This document shows positions 7,227-17,195 of a stretch of DNA of 64,000 nt, piece by piece. Both the position numbers and the translations under genes were made by a program. The notes below the pieces were generated by a model, which ran no database searches, was not told where the DNA came from, and saw nothing but the letters and a program-made list of their open reading frames with translations. Origin of the DNA: JAKFDI01 sp036676235. Lineage in GTDB: Bacteria > Pseudomonadota > Gammaproteobacteria > Burkholderiales > Burkholderiaceae_C. How positions within the stretch are numbered: position 1 is the first letter of the stretch; every line of letters starts with the position of its first letter. The stretch lies in contig JAKFDI010000040.1 in NCBI GenBank assembly GCA_036676235.1, forward strand, positions 1-64,000, in the 5' to 3' direction.

Positions 7227-9134
7227 TCAGCTGGCCAGCGGCAGGCGGGGGTTGGTGCTCGCCAAGGCCTGGCGCCGCAGGACGACGCGGAATTCGTTGC
7301 GGTTCGCCTGGTCCTGCGGGCGCAGCCGGTACTCGACGCTCGCACCGTATCGCTCGCAAAGTTCGCGGCAAATATACAGGCCCAACCCGGTGCCGCGGCT
7401 GCGTGTCGAGAAGAAGGGCTCGAACAGATAACGCTCCACGTCGGGCGGGATCGGCGGGCCGTCGCTGGCGACGGTGACGAGCAGTTGCGCCGCGTCCGGC
7501 GCGGCCAGCCGCAGGTGCACCGAACCGGCTGATTTGCTGGCGTGGCGGTAGGCGTTGTCGAGCAGGTTCACGAGCACGCGGCGCAGGTGTTCGGCATCGA
7601 ACACACCGCCGAGCGACTCCGCCGGCAAGTCCGCGCGCAAGGCGCTGTGGGCGTCGAGCACGAGGTTCGCGGCGCGCGCCCAGTCGCTGCACACCGTGCC
7701 CAGATGCGTGGTCACGTCGATGACGCCGGCACCCTGCGCCACACCCGGCGCCACCTCCATCACGTCGTCCACCAGGCGCTTCAGGCGCTCGACGTTCTCG
7801 CCCACCATGCGCGTGAGCTGCTGCTGTGCCGGCGTGGTGGCGTCTTCGGCGAGCAGCGCGTTGGCCTGCGCGATGGCGGCCAGCGGATTGCGGATCTCGT
7901 GCGCGATGCCGGCGGACACGCGGCCCATCGCCGCGAGCTGCTCCTGGCGCATGCGCGCCTGCATGTTGCGCACGTCTTCGAGCAGCAGCACGCAGAACTC
8001 CTCGCGCGCCTGCGACTGCTCGCTCTGCGTGAAGCGAATGCGCACGCGCAAGGTGCGCGTCTCGCCCGACTCGAACACCAGCGGCACGTCGCGCCCCGCC
8101 TCCGGCCATACGCCCTCGCCGAACCCGCGCTCCACCGTCTTGACGAGCGCGTCCCAGGCGTCGATGCCGCGCAGCTGGAACGGCGCGGGCCGCGCCATGC
8201 CCTTGGGCGCGAGCAGCCGGCGCGCCGACGGGTTGGCGGCGCGCACGCGGCCGCGCCGGTCGACCACCAGCACGCCGTCCTGCATCTCCTCGATCACGAG
8301 GCGGTTGAGCTGGGCCTGCTGGCGCGCCATCTCGAGGCTGCCCTTGGCGGTGAGTTCCTCGCGCGCCAGGCGGCCGGCCAGTTCGCCCGCCAACACGGTG
8401 ATGACGAACAGGCCGCTGCCTGCCAGCCCCGCCTGCGTGAGGGCCGTCATGAATTCGCCGCCCGGGCTGTGGGTCAGCCACACCGTCGCCAGCAGCGTCA
8501 GCGCCACGGTCGCCGCCGTCGCGAGCGCCTGGCGCCGCGGCGTCAGCACGCCGGCCATCAGGATGGGCAGCACCAGCAGCGCGGCGTAGTTGAAGGTGCC
8601 GGCACGGGCCACGAGATGCAGGGCGGTGAAGCACACGATGTCGGTGCCGATGGTGGCGAGCCACTGCGGGCTGCGCAGCCGCGCCAGTTCCTGCGGCCGC
8701 GCGCGGCGCCGAAAGCGCGGCAGCAGCCACATGCTGAGCGTCGCCACCGCGTAGCCGGCGCTGATCAGCAGCGCCGTGTAGCTTGGCTCTGTGCCCAGCA
8801 GGCCGGCCAACGCCGCCGCAATGATGAGCGCGATGCCCAGCGCCACGCGCGCGCCGAGGAACACGCGGTAGATGCGGTCGAAGGCAGTCTGGCTCTCGCC
8901 GGTGGCCAGGCGCCGGGCGCGGCGCGTGAGGAAGCGCGAATCGGGCTGGGCCTGCGCCGAAGCGCTCAGGCCGGCTTCGTAGCGCGAGTCCGCGGCCGAG
9001 TCGCGCGCATCGTCCGTGGCGGGCGAGTCGTCATCGCCCTCGAAGGCGCCGAACCATGATTCTTCCGCGGTGCGCGGCGGCGGCTTCCTGCGGTCCCCGC
9101 GGCGCGCGTCTGCAGGCGGCGGCGCGGCGCTCAT
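7227..9134 (-). CDS. pilS: PilS-type membrane sensor histidine kinase
   Basis: This is a membrane histidine kinase that phosphorylates PilR. After a disordered N-terminus come several hydrophobic segments (about 95-235), a PAS-like region, the HisKA box with His412 (GIAHEIRNP), and a HATPase_c domain with N box (NLLDNAYRHA) and G box (GTGLGLYICREL). The start is the ATG at 9134, whose first base pairs overlap the stop of the preceding gene as ATGA, so the two are translationally coupled. A longer reading frame runs upstream through that gene but is a frame shadow. The resulting length is 635 residues. The six-helix input region is typical of PilS, which senses the major pilin in Pseudomonas. 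Confidence 0.92.
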   Translation of the reverse strand: MSAAPPPADARRGDRRKPPPRTAEESWFGAFEGDDDSPATDDARDSAADSRYEAGLSASAQAQPDSRFLTRRARRLATGESQTAFDRIYRVFLGARVALGIALIIAAALAGLLGTEPSYTALLISAGYAVATLSMWLLPRFRRRARPQELARLRSPQWLATIGTDIVCFTALHLVARAGTFNYAALLVLPILMAGVLTPRRQALATAATVALTLLATVWLTHSPGGEFMTALTQAGLAGSGLFVITVLAGELAGRLAREELTAKGSLEMARQQAQLNRLVIEEMQDGVLVVDRRGRVRAANPSARRLLAPKGMARPAPFQLRGIDAWDALVKTVERGFGEGVWPEAGRDVPLVFESGETRTLRVRIRFTQSEQSQAREEFCVLLLEDVRNMQARMRQEQLAAMGRVSAGIAHEIRNPLAAIAQANALLAEDATTPAQQQLTRMVGENVERLKRLVDDVMEVAPGVAQGAGVIDVTTHLGTVCSDWARAANLVLDAHSALRADLPAESLGGVFDAEHLRRVLVNLLDNAYRHASKSAGSVHLRLAAPDAAQLLVTVASDGPPIPPDVERYLFEPFFSTRSRGTGLGLYICRELCERYGASVEYRLRPQDQANRNEFRVVLRRQALASTNPRLPLAS

Positions 9135-9367
9135 CGCGGGGCGTTCAGCTTCTCGTGCGCCGCGCGGTGCGCGTCGGAGCAGAAGAACCCGCCACGCCCC
9201 GGCAGCGCCTCGCCGTGCGGCAGATGCAGGCCGCATTGCGCGCACGACACCATGTCTTCGACGGGCGGCAGCTTCGCCTTCTCTCGCTTGGGCGGCGGCG
9301 GGCGCCGGGCGGCCCGCAGCATCCACAGCACCGCGACCACCACCAGAATCAGTACGAGGTATTTCAT
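9131..9367 (-). CDS. PP0621-family small membrane protein
   Basis: This 78-residue protein has one N-terminal membrane segment (about 3-19), a short basic-proline linker and a C-terminal zinc-finger-like region with Cys residues in CAQCG and FFCSDAH. This fits the PP0621 family, small proteins often found beside pilS in Burkholderiales and Pseudomonas. Their function is unknown. It lies between the CcsA-like gene (22 bp upstream) and pilS (ATGA overlap) and is probably in one transcript with them. Confidence 0.8.
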   Translation of the reverse strand: MKYLVLILVVVAVLWMLRAARRPPPPKREKAKLPPVEDMVSCAQCGLHLPHGEALPGRGGFFCSDAHRAAHEKLNAPR

Positions 9368-9388
9368 GGACCGTCGCCGTTCACCGCT

Positions 9389-10231
9389 TCAAGCCGCCAC
9401 GGCCCGCTGCAGCACCACCTCGATCACGAAGCGGGAGCCCACATAGGCAAGCAATAACAGCCCGACCCCCGCGTACACCCAGCGCGTGGCGCGCCGCCCG
9501 CGCCAGCCGAAGGCGCGCCGCCCGGCCAGCAGCGCCGCAAAGACCAGCCAGCCGAGCATCGAGAACACCGTCTTGTGATCCCAGCGCCACGGGTCGGCAT
9601 TCCACCAGCCGAGCACCAGCGCGGCGGTGAGCACCGCGAAGCCGGCGCCGACGAAGCGGAAGGTGAGCCGCTCCAGCCGCAACAACGGCATGCCGGCGGA
9701 CGACGCGAAAGCCGGTCCTTGCGACGCGCCTTGCTGCAGCCGCATGCGACGGTCGGCGCGGTTCATCAGCGCCGCATGCAGCACGGCCGCGCCGAAGAGG
9801 CCATACGACGCGATGCCCATCACCCAATGCAGCGGCGCCCAGCGTGATGCCAGTTGCGGCCGCACTTCGCCGGGAAACAGCCACGCCAGCGCGACGGCAA
9901 TCACGCCCAGTACGGCGAGCGTGCGCCGCACGTTGGGCAGCGGCACGAAGCGCGTCTCCACGAGGTACACCGCGATCACCAGCCACAAGGTGGCCGACAA
10001 GGCCGGCGCGAAGCCGAAACGCGCGGCGCCCGACGAAGTGCCGAGGCCCGAGCTGTCGATGCCGATCGCCGCCGCATGCAAGAGCCACGCGAGCACGACT
10101 GCCGCGCGCAGCCCACCCTGCAGCCGCTCGGGCGCCAGCGCCGCCGTCAGGTAGCCGATGCAGGCGGCCGCGCTGGCCAGCGCAAGCGCCCACTGCCCCG
10201 GTGAGCCAGCAGACCCGAAAGTTAGAATCAT
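9389..10231 (-). CDS. CcsA/YpjD-like cytochrome c assembly membrane protein
   Basis: This 280-residue integral membrane protein has about eight hydrophobic segments. Near residue 217 it carries a tryptophan-rich stretch, WWNADPWRWDHK, which resembles the WWD heme-handling motif of CcsA/CcmC/CcmF proteins. Conserved His residues occur in LHWVMG and in the DHK of the motif. Proteins of this type next to ffh in Proteobacteria are annotated as cytochrome C assembly family (YpjD). A direct role in cytochrome c maturation is not established for them. The start is the ATG at 10231; the reading frame extends much further upstream only as the antisense of ffh. It is divergent from ffh and probably heads the operon that runs through pilS, pilR and ampD. 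Confidence 0.85.
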   Translation of the reverse strand: MILTFGSAGSPGQWALALASAAACIGYLTAALAPERLQGGLRAAVVLAWLLHAAAIGIDSSGLGTSSGAARFGFAPALSATLWLVIAVYLVETRFVPLPNVRRTLAVLGVIAVALAWLFPGEVRPQLASRWAPLHWVMGIASYGLFGAAVLHAALMNRADRRMRLQQGASQGPAFASSAGMPLLRLERLTFRFVGAGFAVLTAALVLGWWNADPWRWDHKTVFSMLGWLVFAALLAGRRAFGWRGRRATRWVYAGVGLLLLAYVGSRFVIEVVLQRAVAA

Positions 10232-10315
10232 CCGCTGAAGTGTACTGATCGCCACCCCTGCGCCATGCTCTTGCAAGCGCGCAGCAACAGGCCCTCGCGG
10301 CCGCCGCGCCCCACC

Positions 10316-11677
10316 ATGGCATCCACCCTCACCGAACGGCTGAGTCGCGCCGTCAAGACGATGCGCGGCCAGGCCCGCATCACCGAATCCAACGTGCAGG
10401 ACATGCTGCGCGAAGTGCGCATGGCCCTGCTCGAGGCCGACGTGGCGCTGCCGGTGGTGCGCGACTTCATCGCCCGCGTGAAGGAGAAGGCGCTCGGGGC
10501 GGAAGTGGCGGCCTCGCTCTCGCCCGGCCAGGCGCTGGTGGGCATCGTCAACCGCGAACTCGCGGCCACCATGGGCGAAGGCGTGGCCGACATCGACCTC
10601 GCCACGCAGCCGCCGGCCGTCATCCTGATGGCCGGCCTGCAAGGCGCGGGCAAGACGACGACGACCGCCAAGCTCGCCAAGCACCTGATCGAGAAGCGCA
10701 AGAAGAAGGTGCTCACCGTCTCGGCTGACGTGTACCGGCCGGCGGCGATCGAACAACTCAAGACGGTCACGAAGCAGGCCGGTGCGGAGTGGTTCCCCTC
10801 GCACGCCGACGACAAGCCGGTCGACATCGCCCGCGCCGCGCTCGACCACGCGCGCCGCCACTACTTCGACGTGCTGCTGGTCGACACCGCCGGGCGCCTG
10901 GCCATCGACGAAGCGCTGATGAAGGAAATCGCCGACCTGCACGCAGCGATCAAGCCGGTGGAGACGCTGTTCGTCGTCGACGCCATGCAGGGCCAGGACG
11001 CGATCAACACTGCCAAGGCCTTCAAGGAAGCGCTGCCGCTCACCGGCATCGTGCTCACCAAGATGGACGGCGATTCGCGCGGCGGTGCGGCGCTGTCGGT
11101 GCGGCAGATCACCGGCGCGCCGATCAAGTTCGCCGGCGTGAGCGAGAAGATCGACGGGCTCGAGGTCTTCGACGCCACGCGCCACGCGGGGCGCATCCTC
11201 GGCATGGGCGACATCGTGGCGCTCGTCGAAGAGGTCAACAAGGGCGTTGACGTCGCCGCGGCGCAAAAGCTCGCCGACAAGATGAAGTCGGGCGACGCCT
11301 TCGACCTCAACGACTTCCTCTCGCAGATCTCGCAGATGAAGAAGATGGGCGGCCTCGCCGGCCTGATGGACAAGCTGCCGAGCGAGATGAGCGCCAAGGC
11401 GGGCGCCGCCGACATGGACCGGGCCGAGCGCGACGTGCGCCGCATGGAAGGCATCATCTGCTCGATGACGCCGCAGGAGCGCCGCAAGCCCGACATCATC
11501 AAGGCCACCCGCAAGCGCCGCATCGCCGCGGGAGCTGGCGTGCAGGTACAGGAAGTCAACCGCATGCTCAACCAGTTCGGCCAGATGCGCGACATGATGA
11601 AGAAGATGAAGGGCGGCGGCCTCATGAAGATGATGAAGCGCATGGGCGGCATGAAGGGTTTGCCCGGGATGCGCTGA
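10316..11677 (+). CDS. ffh: Signal recognition particle GTPase Ffh (SRP54)
   Basis: This is the protein part of the signal recognition particle. It binds signal sequences on ribosomes with 4.5S RNA and delivers inner-membrane proteins to FtsY. The N domain is followed by the GTPase G domain, with GAGKTTTTAKL (G1), DTAGR (G3) and TKMDGDSRGG (G4 region). The C-terminal M domain is rich in Met and ends with a run of KKMKGGG / MKMMKRMGG-type residues that form the signal-binding groove and contact the RNA. I chose the ATG at 10316 (MASTLTERLS, 453 residues), which matches other Ffh N-termini, over one 51 bases earlier. A -10-like tagaat at 10223-10228 lies in the divergent region. Confidence 0.97.
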   Translation: MASTLTERLSRAVKTMRGQARITESNVQDMLREVRMALLEADVALPVVRDFIARVKEKALGAEVAASLSPGQALVGIVNRELAATMGEGVADIDLATQPPAVILMAGLQGAGKTTTTAKLAKHLIEKRKKKVLTVSADVYRPAAIEQLKTVTKQAGAEWFPSHADDKPVDIARAALDHARRHYFDVLLVDTAGRLAIDEALMKEIADLHAAIKPVETLFVVDAMQGQDAINTAKAFKEALPLTGIVLTKMDGDSRGGAALSVRQITGAPIKFAGVSEKIDGLEVFDATRHAGRILGMGDIVALVEEVNKGVDVAAAQKLADKMKSGDAFDLNDFLSQISQMKKMGGLAGLMDKLPSEMSAKAGAADMDRAERDVRRMEGIICSMTPQERRKPDIIKATRKRRIAAGAGVQVQEVNRMLNQFGQMRDMMKKMKGGGLMKMMKRMGGMKGLPGMR

Positions 11678-11750
11678 TACATCGGGTTGCCGGGCGGAAC
11701 AACACCGTCACGCCCCGATACATTGACCCTGTCTGGGCACCCCGCTATCT

Positions 11751-12491
11751 TTGGGGATTGAATTTCCGCGGGTTCAATCCTTGACGACGACGCCTCTCCT
11801 TCTGCTGCTGCTCGCTCTGGCCGTCGCGGCTCTGGTTCTCGCCGGAGGCTGGCTGTGGTTGCGCAGTCGCCCGAGCGGCCGCACCGAAGGCCGCTCGGCC
11901 GATCACGTCGACACCGTCACCGGCTGGTCGCCCCAGGCCACGCGCGTGCTCTCAGGCGCCGAGCGCGATGCCTTCGAGACCCTGCGCAGCGCCCTGCCCG
12001 CCCACACCATCCTCGCGCAGGTGCCGCTCGCGCGCTTCATCAAGGTGCCCACGCGCAATTCGTACGCCGAATGGCTGCGCCGCGTGGGCCATCAATGCGC
12101 CGACTTCGTGGTGTGCGACCGGCATGCGCAGGTGATCGCCGTGGTCGAGCTGCAGCCCGACGCACCGTCGACCAGCGAGCGCGCGGCGCGGCGCCAGCGG
12201 CGGTTCCAGCGCGTGCTGCAGGCGGCCGGCATCACGGTGCACTTCTGGAAAGAGAACGCGATGCCGAGTGTCCACGCGGCGCGCGAAGCCATCGCACCGA
12301 GCCCCACGCTCGACGAGGCCGAAGAGACCAACGCCATGCCGATGCGGGTCGGTCCCGCGGCAGCGGGCGCCCCCTTCGAGGACAGCGGCGTGCTGCGCGA
12401 GCCGCCGCCGTCGACCTGGTTCGACGATCTCGAGACCGAAGCCGCACCGCTCGACACGGCCACCGCCCGCCCGCGCGCACCGCGCGGCTGA
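11751..12491 (+). CDS. DUF2726-family membrane-anchored protein
   Basis: A single hydrophobic segment (about 15-37) is followed by a domain with the DUF2726 pattern: LSGAERDAFETL, then AQVPLARFIKV, ADFVVCD, AVVEL and a C-terminal AGI. DUF2726 is thought to have a restriction-endonuclease-like fold, but here the acidic and Lys positions are not obviously complete (VVELQPD), so nuclease activity is doubtful. The frame opens with TTG at 11751; another TTG at 11781 just before the membrane segment is possible, and neither has a good ribosome binding site. It lies between ffh and ftsY and converges with ftsY, the two ending 12 bp apart. Function is unknown. Confidence 0.75.
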   Translation: MGIEFPRVQSLTTTPLLLLLLALAVAALVLAGGWLWLRSRPSGRTEGRSADHVDTVTGWSPQATRVLSGAERDAFETLRSALPAHTILAQVPLARFIKVPTRNSYAEWLRRVGHQCADFVVCDRHAQVIAVVELQPDAPSTSERAARRQRRFQRVLQAAGITVHFWKENAMPSVHAAREAIAPSPTLDEAEETNAMPMRVGPAAAGAPFEDSGVLREPPPSTWFDDLETEAAPLDTATARPRAPRG

Positions 12492-12503
12492 GCGGCTGCA
12501 GCC

Positions 12504-13790
<1,287 letters not shown>

Positions 13791-13899
13791 CAGGGCGTGC
13801 GGATGGGCGAGTGAAGCGAGCGGATGGAGGTGCGCAGCGCGCGTGACAGGCTACGCTTTCGCGGCGGTGGCGGCTTGCCGGGCGACCTGACCCGCGCTA

Positions 13900-13905
13900 T
13901 ATAAT
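13900..13905 (+). promoter_or_regulatory. -10 box of the tRNA-Met promoter
   Basis: A perfect tataat lies 10 bp before the mature tRNA-Met 5' end. A weak -35 candidate, ttgccg, is at 13875-13880 with a 19-bp spacer. The 125-bp gap between ftsY and the tRNA holds nothing else I can identify. Confidence 0.6.
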
Positions 13906-13915
13906 CTTTGGCTCA

Positions 13916-13992
<77 letters not shown>

Positions 13993-14001
13993 GAACCCGA
14001 C

Positions 14002-14037
14002 AGCCCCGCAGGTCGCATGACCTTCGGGGCTTTTTGT
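14002..14037 (+). terminator. Intrinsic terminator after tRNA-Met
   Basis: A strong stem forms from agccccg (14002-14008) with cggggct (14025-14031), and inside it aggtc pairs with gacct around gcat. It is followed directly by a T-run (ttttt). It lies 10 bp after the tRNA and should end its transcript before the amidase gene. Confidence 0.85.
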
Positions 14038-14142
14038 TGTCCTGCGTGTGTCTCGTCGGCCGACGGCAGCGGGCTTTCACGCTGTAGGCACGCGCCTCAC
14101 ACGCCCACAATCGGCGGCGAACTTCCTCGAAGGAGCCTCGCC

Positions 14143-15567
14143 ATGCACCAGCCGACCGATCTCGCGGATTGCACCGCCTCGCAGCTTCTCCAGCTGTACG
14201 TCGACCGCGAGGCATCGCCCGTCGAAGCGCTGGCTGCAGTCGAAGCCCGCGTGGCGCAGGTGGACCCGGTGCTGCATGCGTTCTGCTGGCTCGATTTCGC
14301 GAGCGCACGCGAGGCTGCGCTCGCCAGCGAAGCGAACTGGCAGGCCGGCACGCCGAAGGGCGATCTTGACGGCGTGCCGGTCTCGATCAAGGACCTGATC
14401 CTCACGCGCGGCTGGCCGACGCGCCGCGGCTCGGCCACCGTCGATCCGGCGCAGCCCTGGGAGGTGGATGCGCCCGCCGTTGCGCGCCTGCGCGAAGCGG
14501 GCGCGGTGCTGTTCGGCAAGACCTGCACGCCCGAGTTCGGCTGCAAGGGCGAAACCAATTCGCCGCTCACCGGCATCACCCGCAACCCTTGGGACCCGAA
14601 CCGCACCTGCGGCGGTTCGTCCGGCGGCACGGCGGCTGCGGTGGCCTCGGGCATGGGGCCGTTGTCGGTCGGCACCGACGGCGCGGGCAGCGTGCGCATT
14701 CCCGCGGCGTTCTGCGGCAACTTCGGCCTGAAGCCGAGCTTCGGTCGCGTGCCGGCGTATCCGCTGTCGCCGTTCGGCAGCGTGGCACACCTCGGCCCGC
14801 ACACGATGTCGGTGCGCGATGCGGCGCTGATGATGAATGTGCTCAAGCGTCCCGACGCGCGCGACTGGACCTCGCTGCCGCCGGACGACACCGACTGCCT
14901 CGCGGGCCTCGGCGACGGCATCCGCGGCCTGCGCGTGGCGTGGTCGCCGACGCTCGGCTATGCCAAGGGCGTTCACCCCGAGGTGACCGCCGCGTGTGCC
15001 GCCGCAGCGCGCGAATTCGAAGCGCTCGGCGCGATCGTCGAGGCGGTCGATCCGGGCTTCGACGATCCGCTGGAGATCACCACCGGCCTGTGGTTCCTCG
15101 GCGCCTGGACGGTGTGGAACACGCTGACGGCCGAGCAGCAGGCCGCGACCGACCCCGACTTCCGCGCCGAGGCGATGCTGGGCGAGCGTTTCAGCGCCCT
15201 GCAGATCCAGCAACTCAACCTGCGGCGCGGCGCGCTGGGCTCGCACATGCGCCAGTTCATGCAGCGCTTCGACCTGCTGCTCACACCCGCCGTGTCGGTG
15301 CCAGCGTTCGAGGCGCGGCCGGCGGGTCAGGCGCCGATGACGCCGGAGGCCATGCTTGGCTGGACGCCGTTCAGCTACCCCTTCAACCTGACGCAGCAGC
15401 CGGCTTGCACCATTCCCTGCGGACTCACCGCCGACGGCCTGCCGATCGGCCTGCAGATCGTCGGCCCGATGTTCGCGGACGCGCTGGTGCTGCGCGCAGC
15501 GGCGGCCTACGAGGCGTTGCACCCGATCCCCAGGCCGCCGCTCGATCGGCTCGCGGCAACAGCCTAA
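14143..15567 (+). CDS. Amidase signature family hydrolase
   Basis: This 474-residue amidase signature enzyme hydrolyses a C-N amide bond; the substrate cannot be told from sequence. The Ser-cisSer-Lys triad is visible: Lys in VSIKDL near residue 85, the Gly/Ser-rich GGSSGGTAAAVASG, and the nucleophile Ser in GTDGAGSVRIPA. The start is the ATG at 14143, with aaggag 8 bases upstream. It stands alone between the tRNA-Met terminator and the CotH gene. It is a free-standing amidase rather than GatA of the tRNA amidotransferase, since no gatB or gatC is nearby and this context is not that of gatCAB. Confidence 0.9.
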   Translation: MHQPTDLADCTASQLLQLYVDREASPVEALAAVEARVAQVDPVLHAFCWLDFASAREAALASEANWQAGTPKGDLDGVPVSIKDLILTRGWPTRRGSATVDPAQPWEVDAPAVARLREAGAVLFGKTCTPEFGCKGETNSPLTGITRNPWDPNRTCGGSSGGTAAAVASGMGPLSVGTDGAGSVRIPAAFCGNFGLKPSFGRVPAYPLSPFGSVAHLGPHTMSVRDAALMMNVLKRPDARDWTSLPPDDTDCLAGLGDGIRGLRVAWSPTLGYAKGVHPEVTAACAAAAREFEALGAIVEAVDPGFDDPLEITTGLWFLGAWTVWNTLTAEQQAATDPDFRAEAMLGERFSALQIQQLNLRRGALGSHMRQFMQRFDLLLTPAVSVPAFEARPAGQAPMTPEAMLGWTPFSYPFNLTQQPACTIPCGLTADGLPIGLQIVGPMFADALVLRAAAAYEALHPIPRPPLDRLAATA

Positions 15568-15745
15568 GAGCAGTAGCCGCCGAACTTCGTGTTCCGGTCG
15601 CTCGCGATGCGACCCAGGAGCGGGTGCAAGTCCAGTGGGATGTGCGGCCTCGTGCGCCGCCTTGGCGCGCCGATCCGGCCCTCGGCACCGGCGTTTCGGC
15701 ACGGCGTTTGCCCTGAGGCGAGCCCATCGCCTCGGAGTTCTCGCC

Positions 15746-17149
15746 ATGAACGCAGAAGACGACTTCGTCCGCCAGGAAAGCTCCCAAGTCACTGACGGAG
15801 CGAGGCACCCCTGGCGGTCGCTGGCCGCCACCGCGCTGCTCTCGGTGCTGATGGCGTGCGGAGGCGGCGGTGGCAGCGACGCGACGCCATCGGTCGAGGG
15901 CTCGCCGCCGCCCGCGGTGCAGGAACCGCCGCTCGAACAGGAAGCGCCGCAGGAGCCACCACAAGAGCCGGCCGTTCCCGCTCGCCTCGCGGCGTTGTCG
16001 ATCGAGACGGCCGGCCGGGCGCCGATCGTCACCCGCGATGACTACCTGGATGGCACCTACGCTCTCGTCGACGCCGACGGACAGACGCTTGCCTCAGGGG
16101 ACCTCGAGATCCGTGGCCGCGGCAACAGCACCTGGCGGTACCCCAAGAAGCCGTACCGCGTGCGTCTGGCAGAGGGCACGCCGCTGTTCGGCATGCCGAG
16201 CAGCCGCCATTGGGCTCTGTTGGCGAACTATGCCGACAAGACCATGCTGCGCAACGACATCGTGTTCGAGATGAGCCGCAGGTACGGCATGGCTTACACC
16301 CCGCGTTCGCAATTCGTGCACGTCACGCTCAACGGGAGGTACGACGGCGTGTACCAACTCACGGAAAGCATCCGCATCGCGACGGACCGGGTCGACATCC
16401 CTGCCCTGGAGGAAACCGACATTTCGAGCGATGTGATTTCCGGTGGGTACCTGCTGGAGGTCGACGAGACCCGTGGCGAGGACTTCTGCTTCGACTCGAA
16501 GCAGACGCCGATGGTGTTCTGCGCCAAAGACCCGGAAGAACTTCTGGACGCCGCGCGAAAACCGCAGCGCGACTACATCGTCAACTACATGGACGCGGTA
16601 GACACCGCGATCCTCGGCCCCAACTTCAAGGATCCGGTGAAGGGATACGCGGCCTACATCGACGTCGAGTCGGCGATCACCTACTTCCTCATTCAAGAGA
16701 TGGTCAAGAACGTCGACGGCAACCTGCGCAAGAGCACCTATCTGACCAAGAAGCGCGACGGGAAGCTGTTCTTCGATCCCTTGTGGGACTTCGACCGCGC
16801 CATCGGCAACACGGAGTCTCCCCTCGCGGGCAACCCCGAAGACTGGCGCGTGCGGCTGACGCCATGGTTCGCGCGCCTGTTCGAGGACCCGGCCTTCGAG
16901 GCCCGCGTCAAAGCGCGGTGGGCGGAGATGAAAGCCGGAAACGAGTTCGACGAAATTCAGGCTTACATCGACGAGCGAGCCGTCTTCATGCAAGACGCTC
17001 AAGCCAGAAACTTCCAGCGTTGGCCGATCCTCGGCACCTGGCTCGACACCACCCGCGTCGTGCCGGGCACCTATGACGGAGAGATCTCGGTGATGAAGGA
17101 ATGGTTGCGGGCGCGCATCGCGTGGATGGATTCGCAGCTCGGCCAGTGA
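15746..17149 (+). CDS. CotH-kinase family lipoprotein
   Basis: This 467-residue predicted lipoprotein has a charged N-terminus, a hydrophobic stretch and lipobox VLMAC followed by poly-Gly, then a Pro/Glu-rich linker. The rest matches the CotH kinase fold: the basic loop RGRGNSTWRYPKKPYRVRL, then LLANYADKTMLRN, and the acidic metal site FFDPLWDFDRAIGN. CotH of Bacillus is a protein kinase for spore coat proteins; in Gram-negative bacteria these extracytoplasmic relatives have no settled role. The chosen ATG at 15746 gives a sensible lipoprotein signal; an upstream ATG at 15635 lacks one. The 178-bp gap before it shows no gene. Confidence 0.85.
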   Translation: MNAEDDFVRQESSQVTDGARHPWRSLAATALLSVLMACGGGGGSDATPSVEGSPPPAVQEPPLEQEAPQEPPQEPAVPARLAALSIETAGRAPIVTRDDYLDGTYALVDADGQTLASGDLEIRGRGNSTWRYPKKPYRVRLAEGTPLFGMPSSRHWALLANYADKTMLRNDIVFEMSRRYGMAYTPRSQFVHVTLNGRYDGVYQLTESIRIATDRVDIPALEETDISSDVISGGYLLEVDETRGEDFCFDSKQTPMVFCAKDPEELLDAARKPQRDYIVNYMDAVDTAILGPNFKDPVKGYAAYIDVESAITYFLIQEMVKNVDGNLRKSTYLTKKRDGKLFFDPLWDFDRAIGNTESPLAGNPEDWRVRLTPWFARLFEDPAFEARVKARWAEMKAGNEFDEIQAYIDERAVFMQDAQARNFQRWPILGTWLDTTRVVPGTYDGEISVMKEWLRARIAWMDSQLGQ

Positions 17150-17195
17150 GCGGTCGGCTCGCTCGGCCGCCGAGGCCCGAAGCGTCGCCCGGCGC

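Noticed and set aside
5451..7532. 693-codon frame antisense to pilR and pilS
   Set aside because: It is low in hydrophobic structure, rich in Arg/His/Gln, and opposite two well-defined genes.
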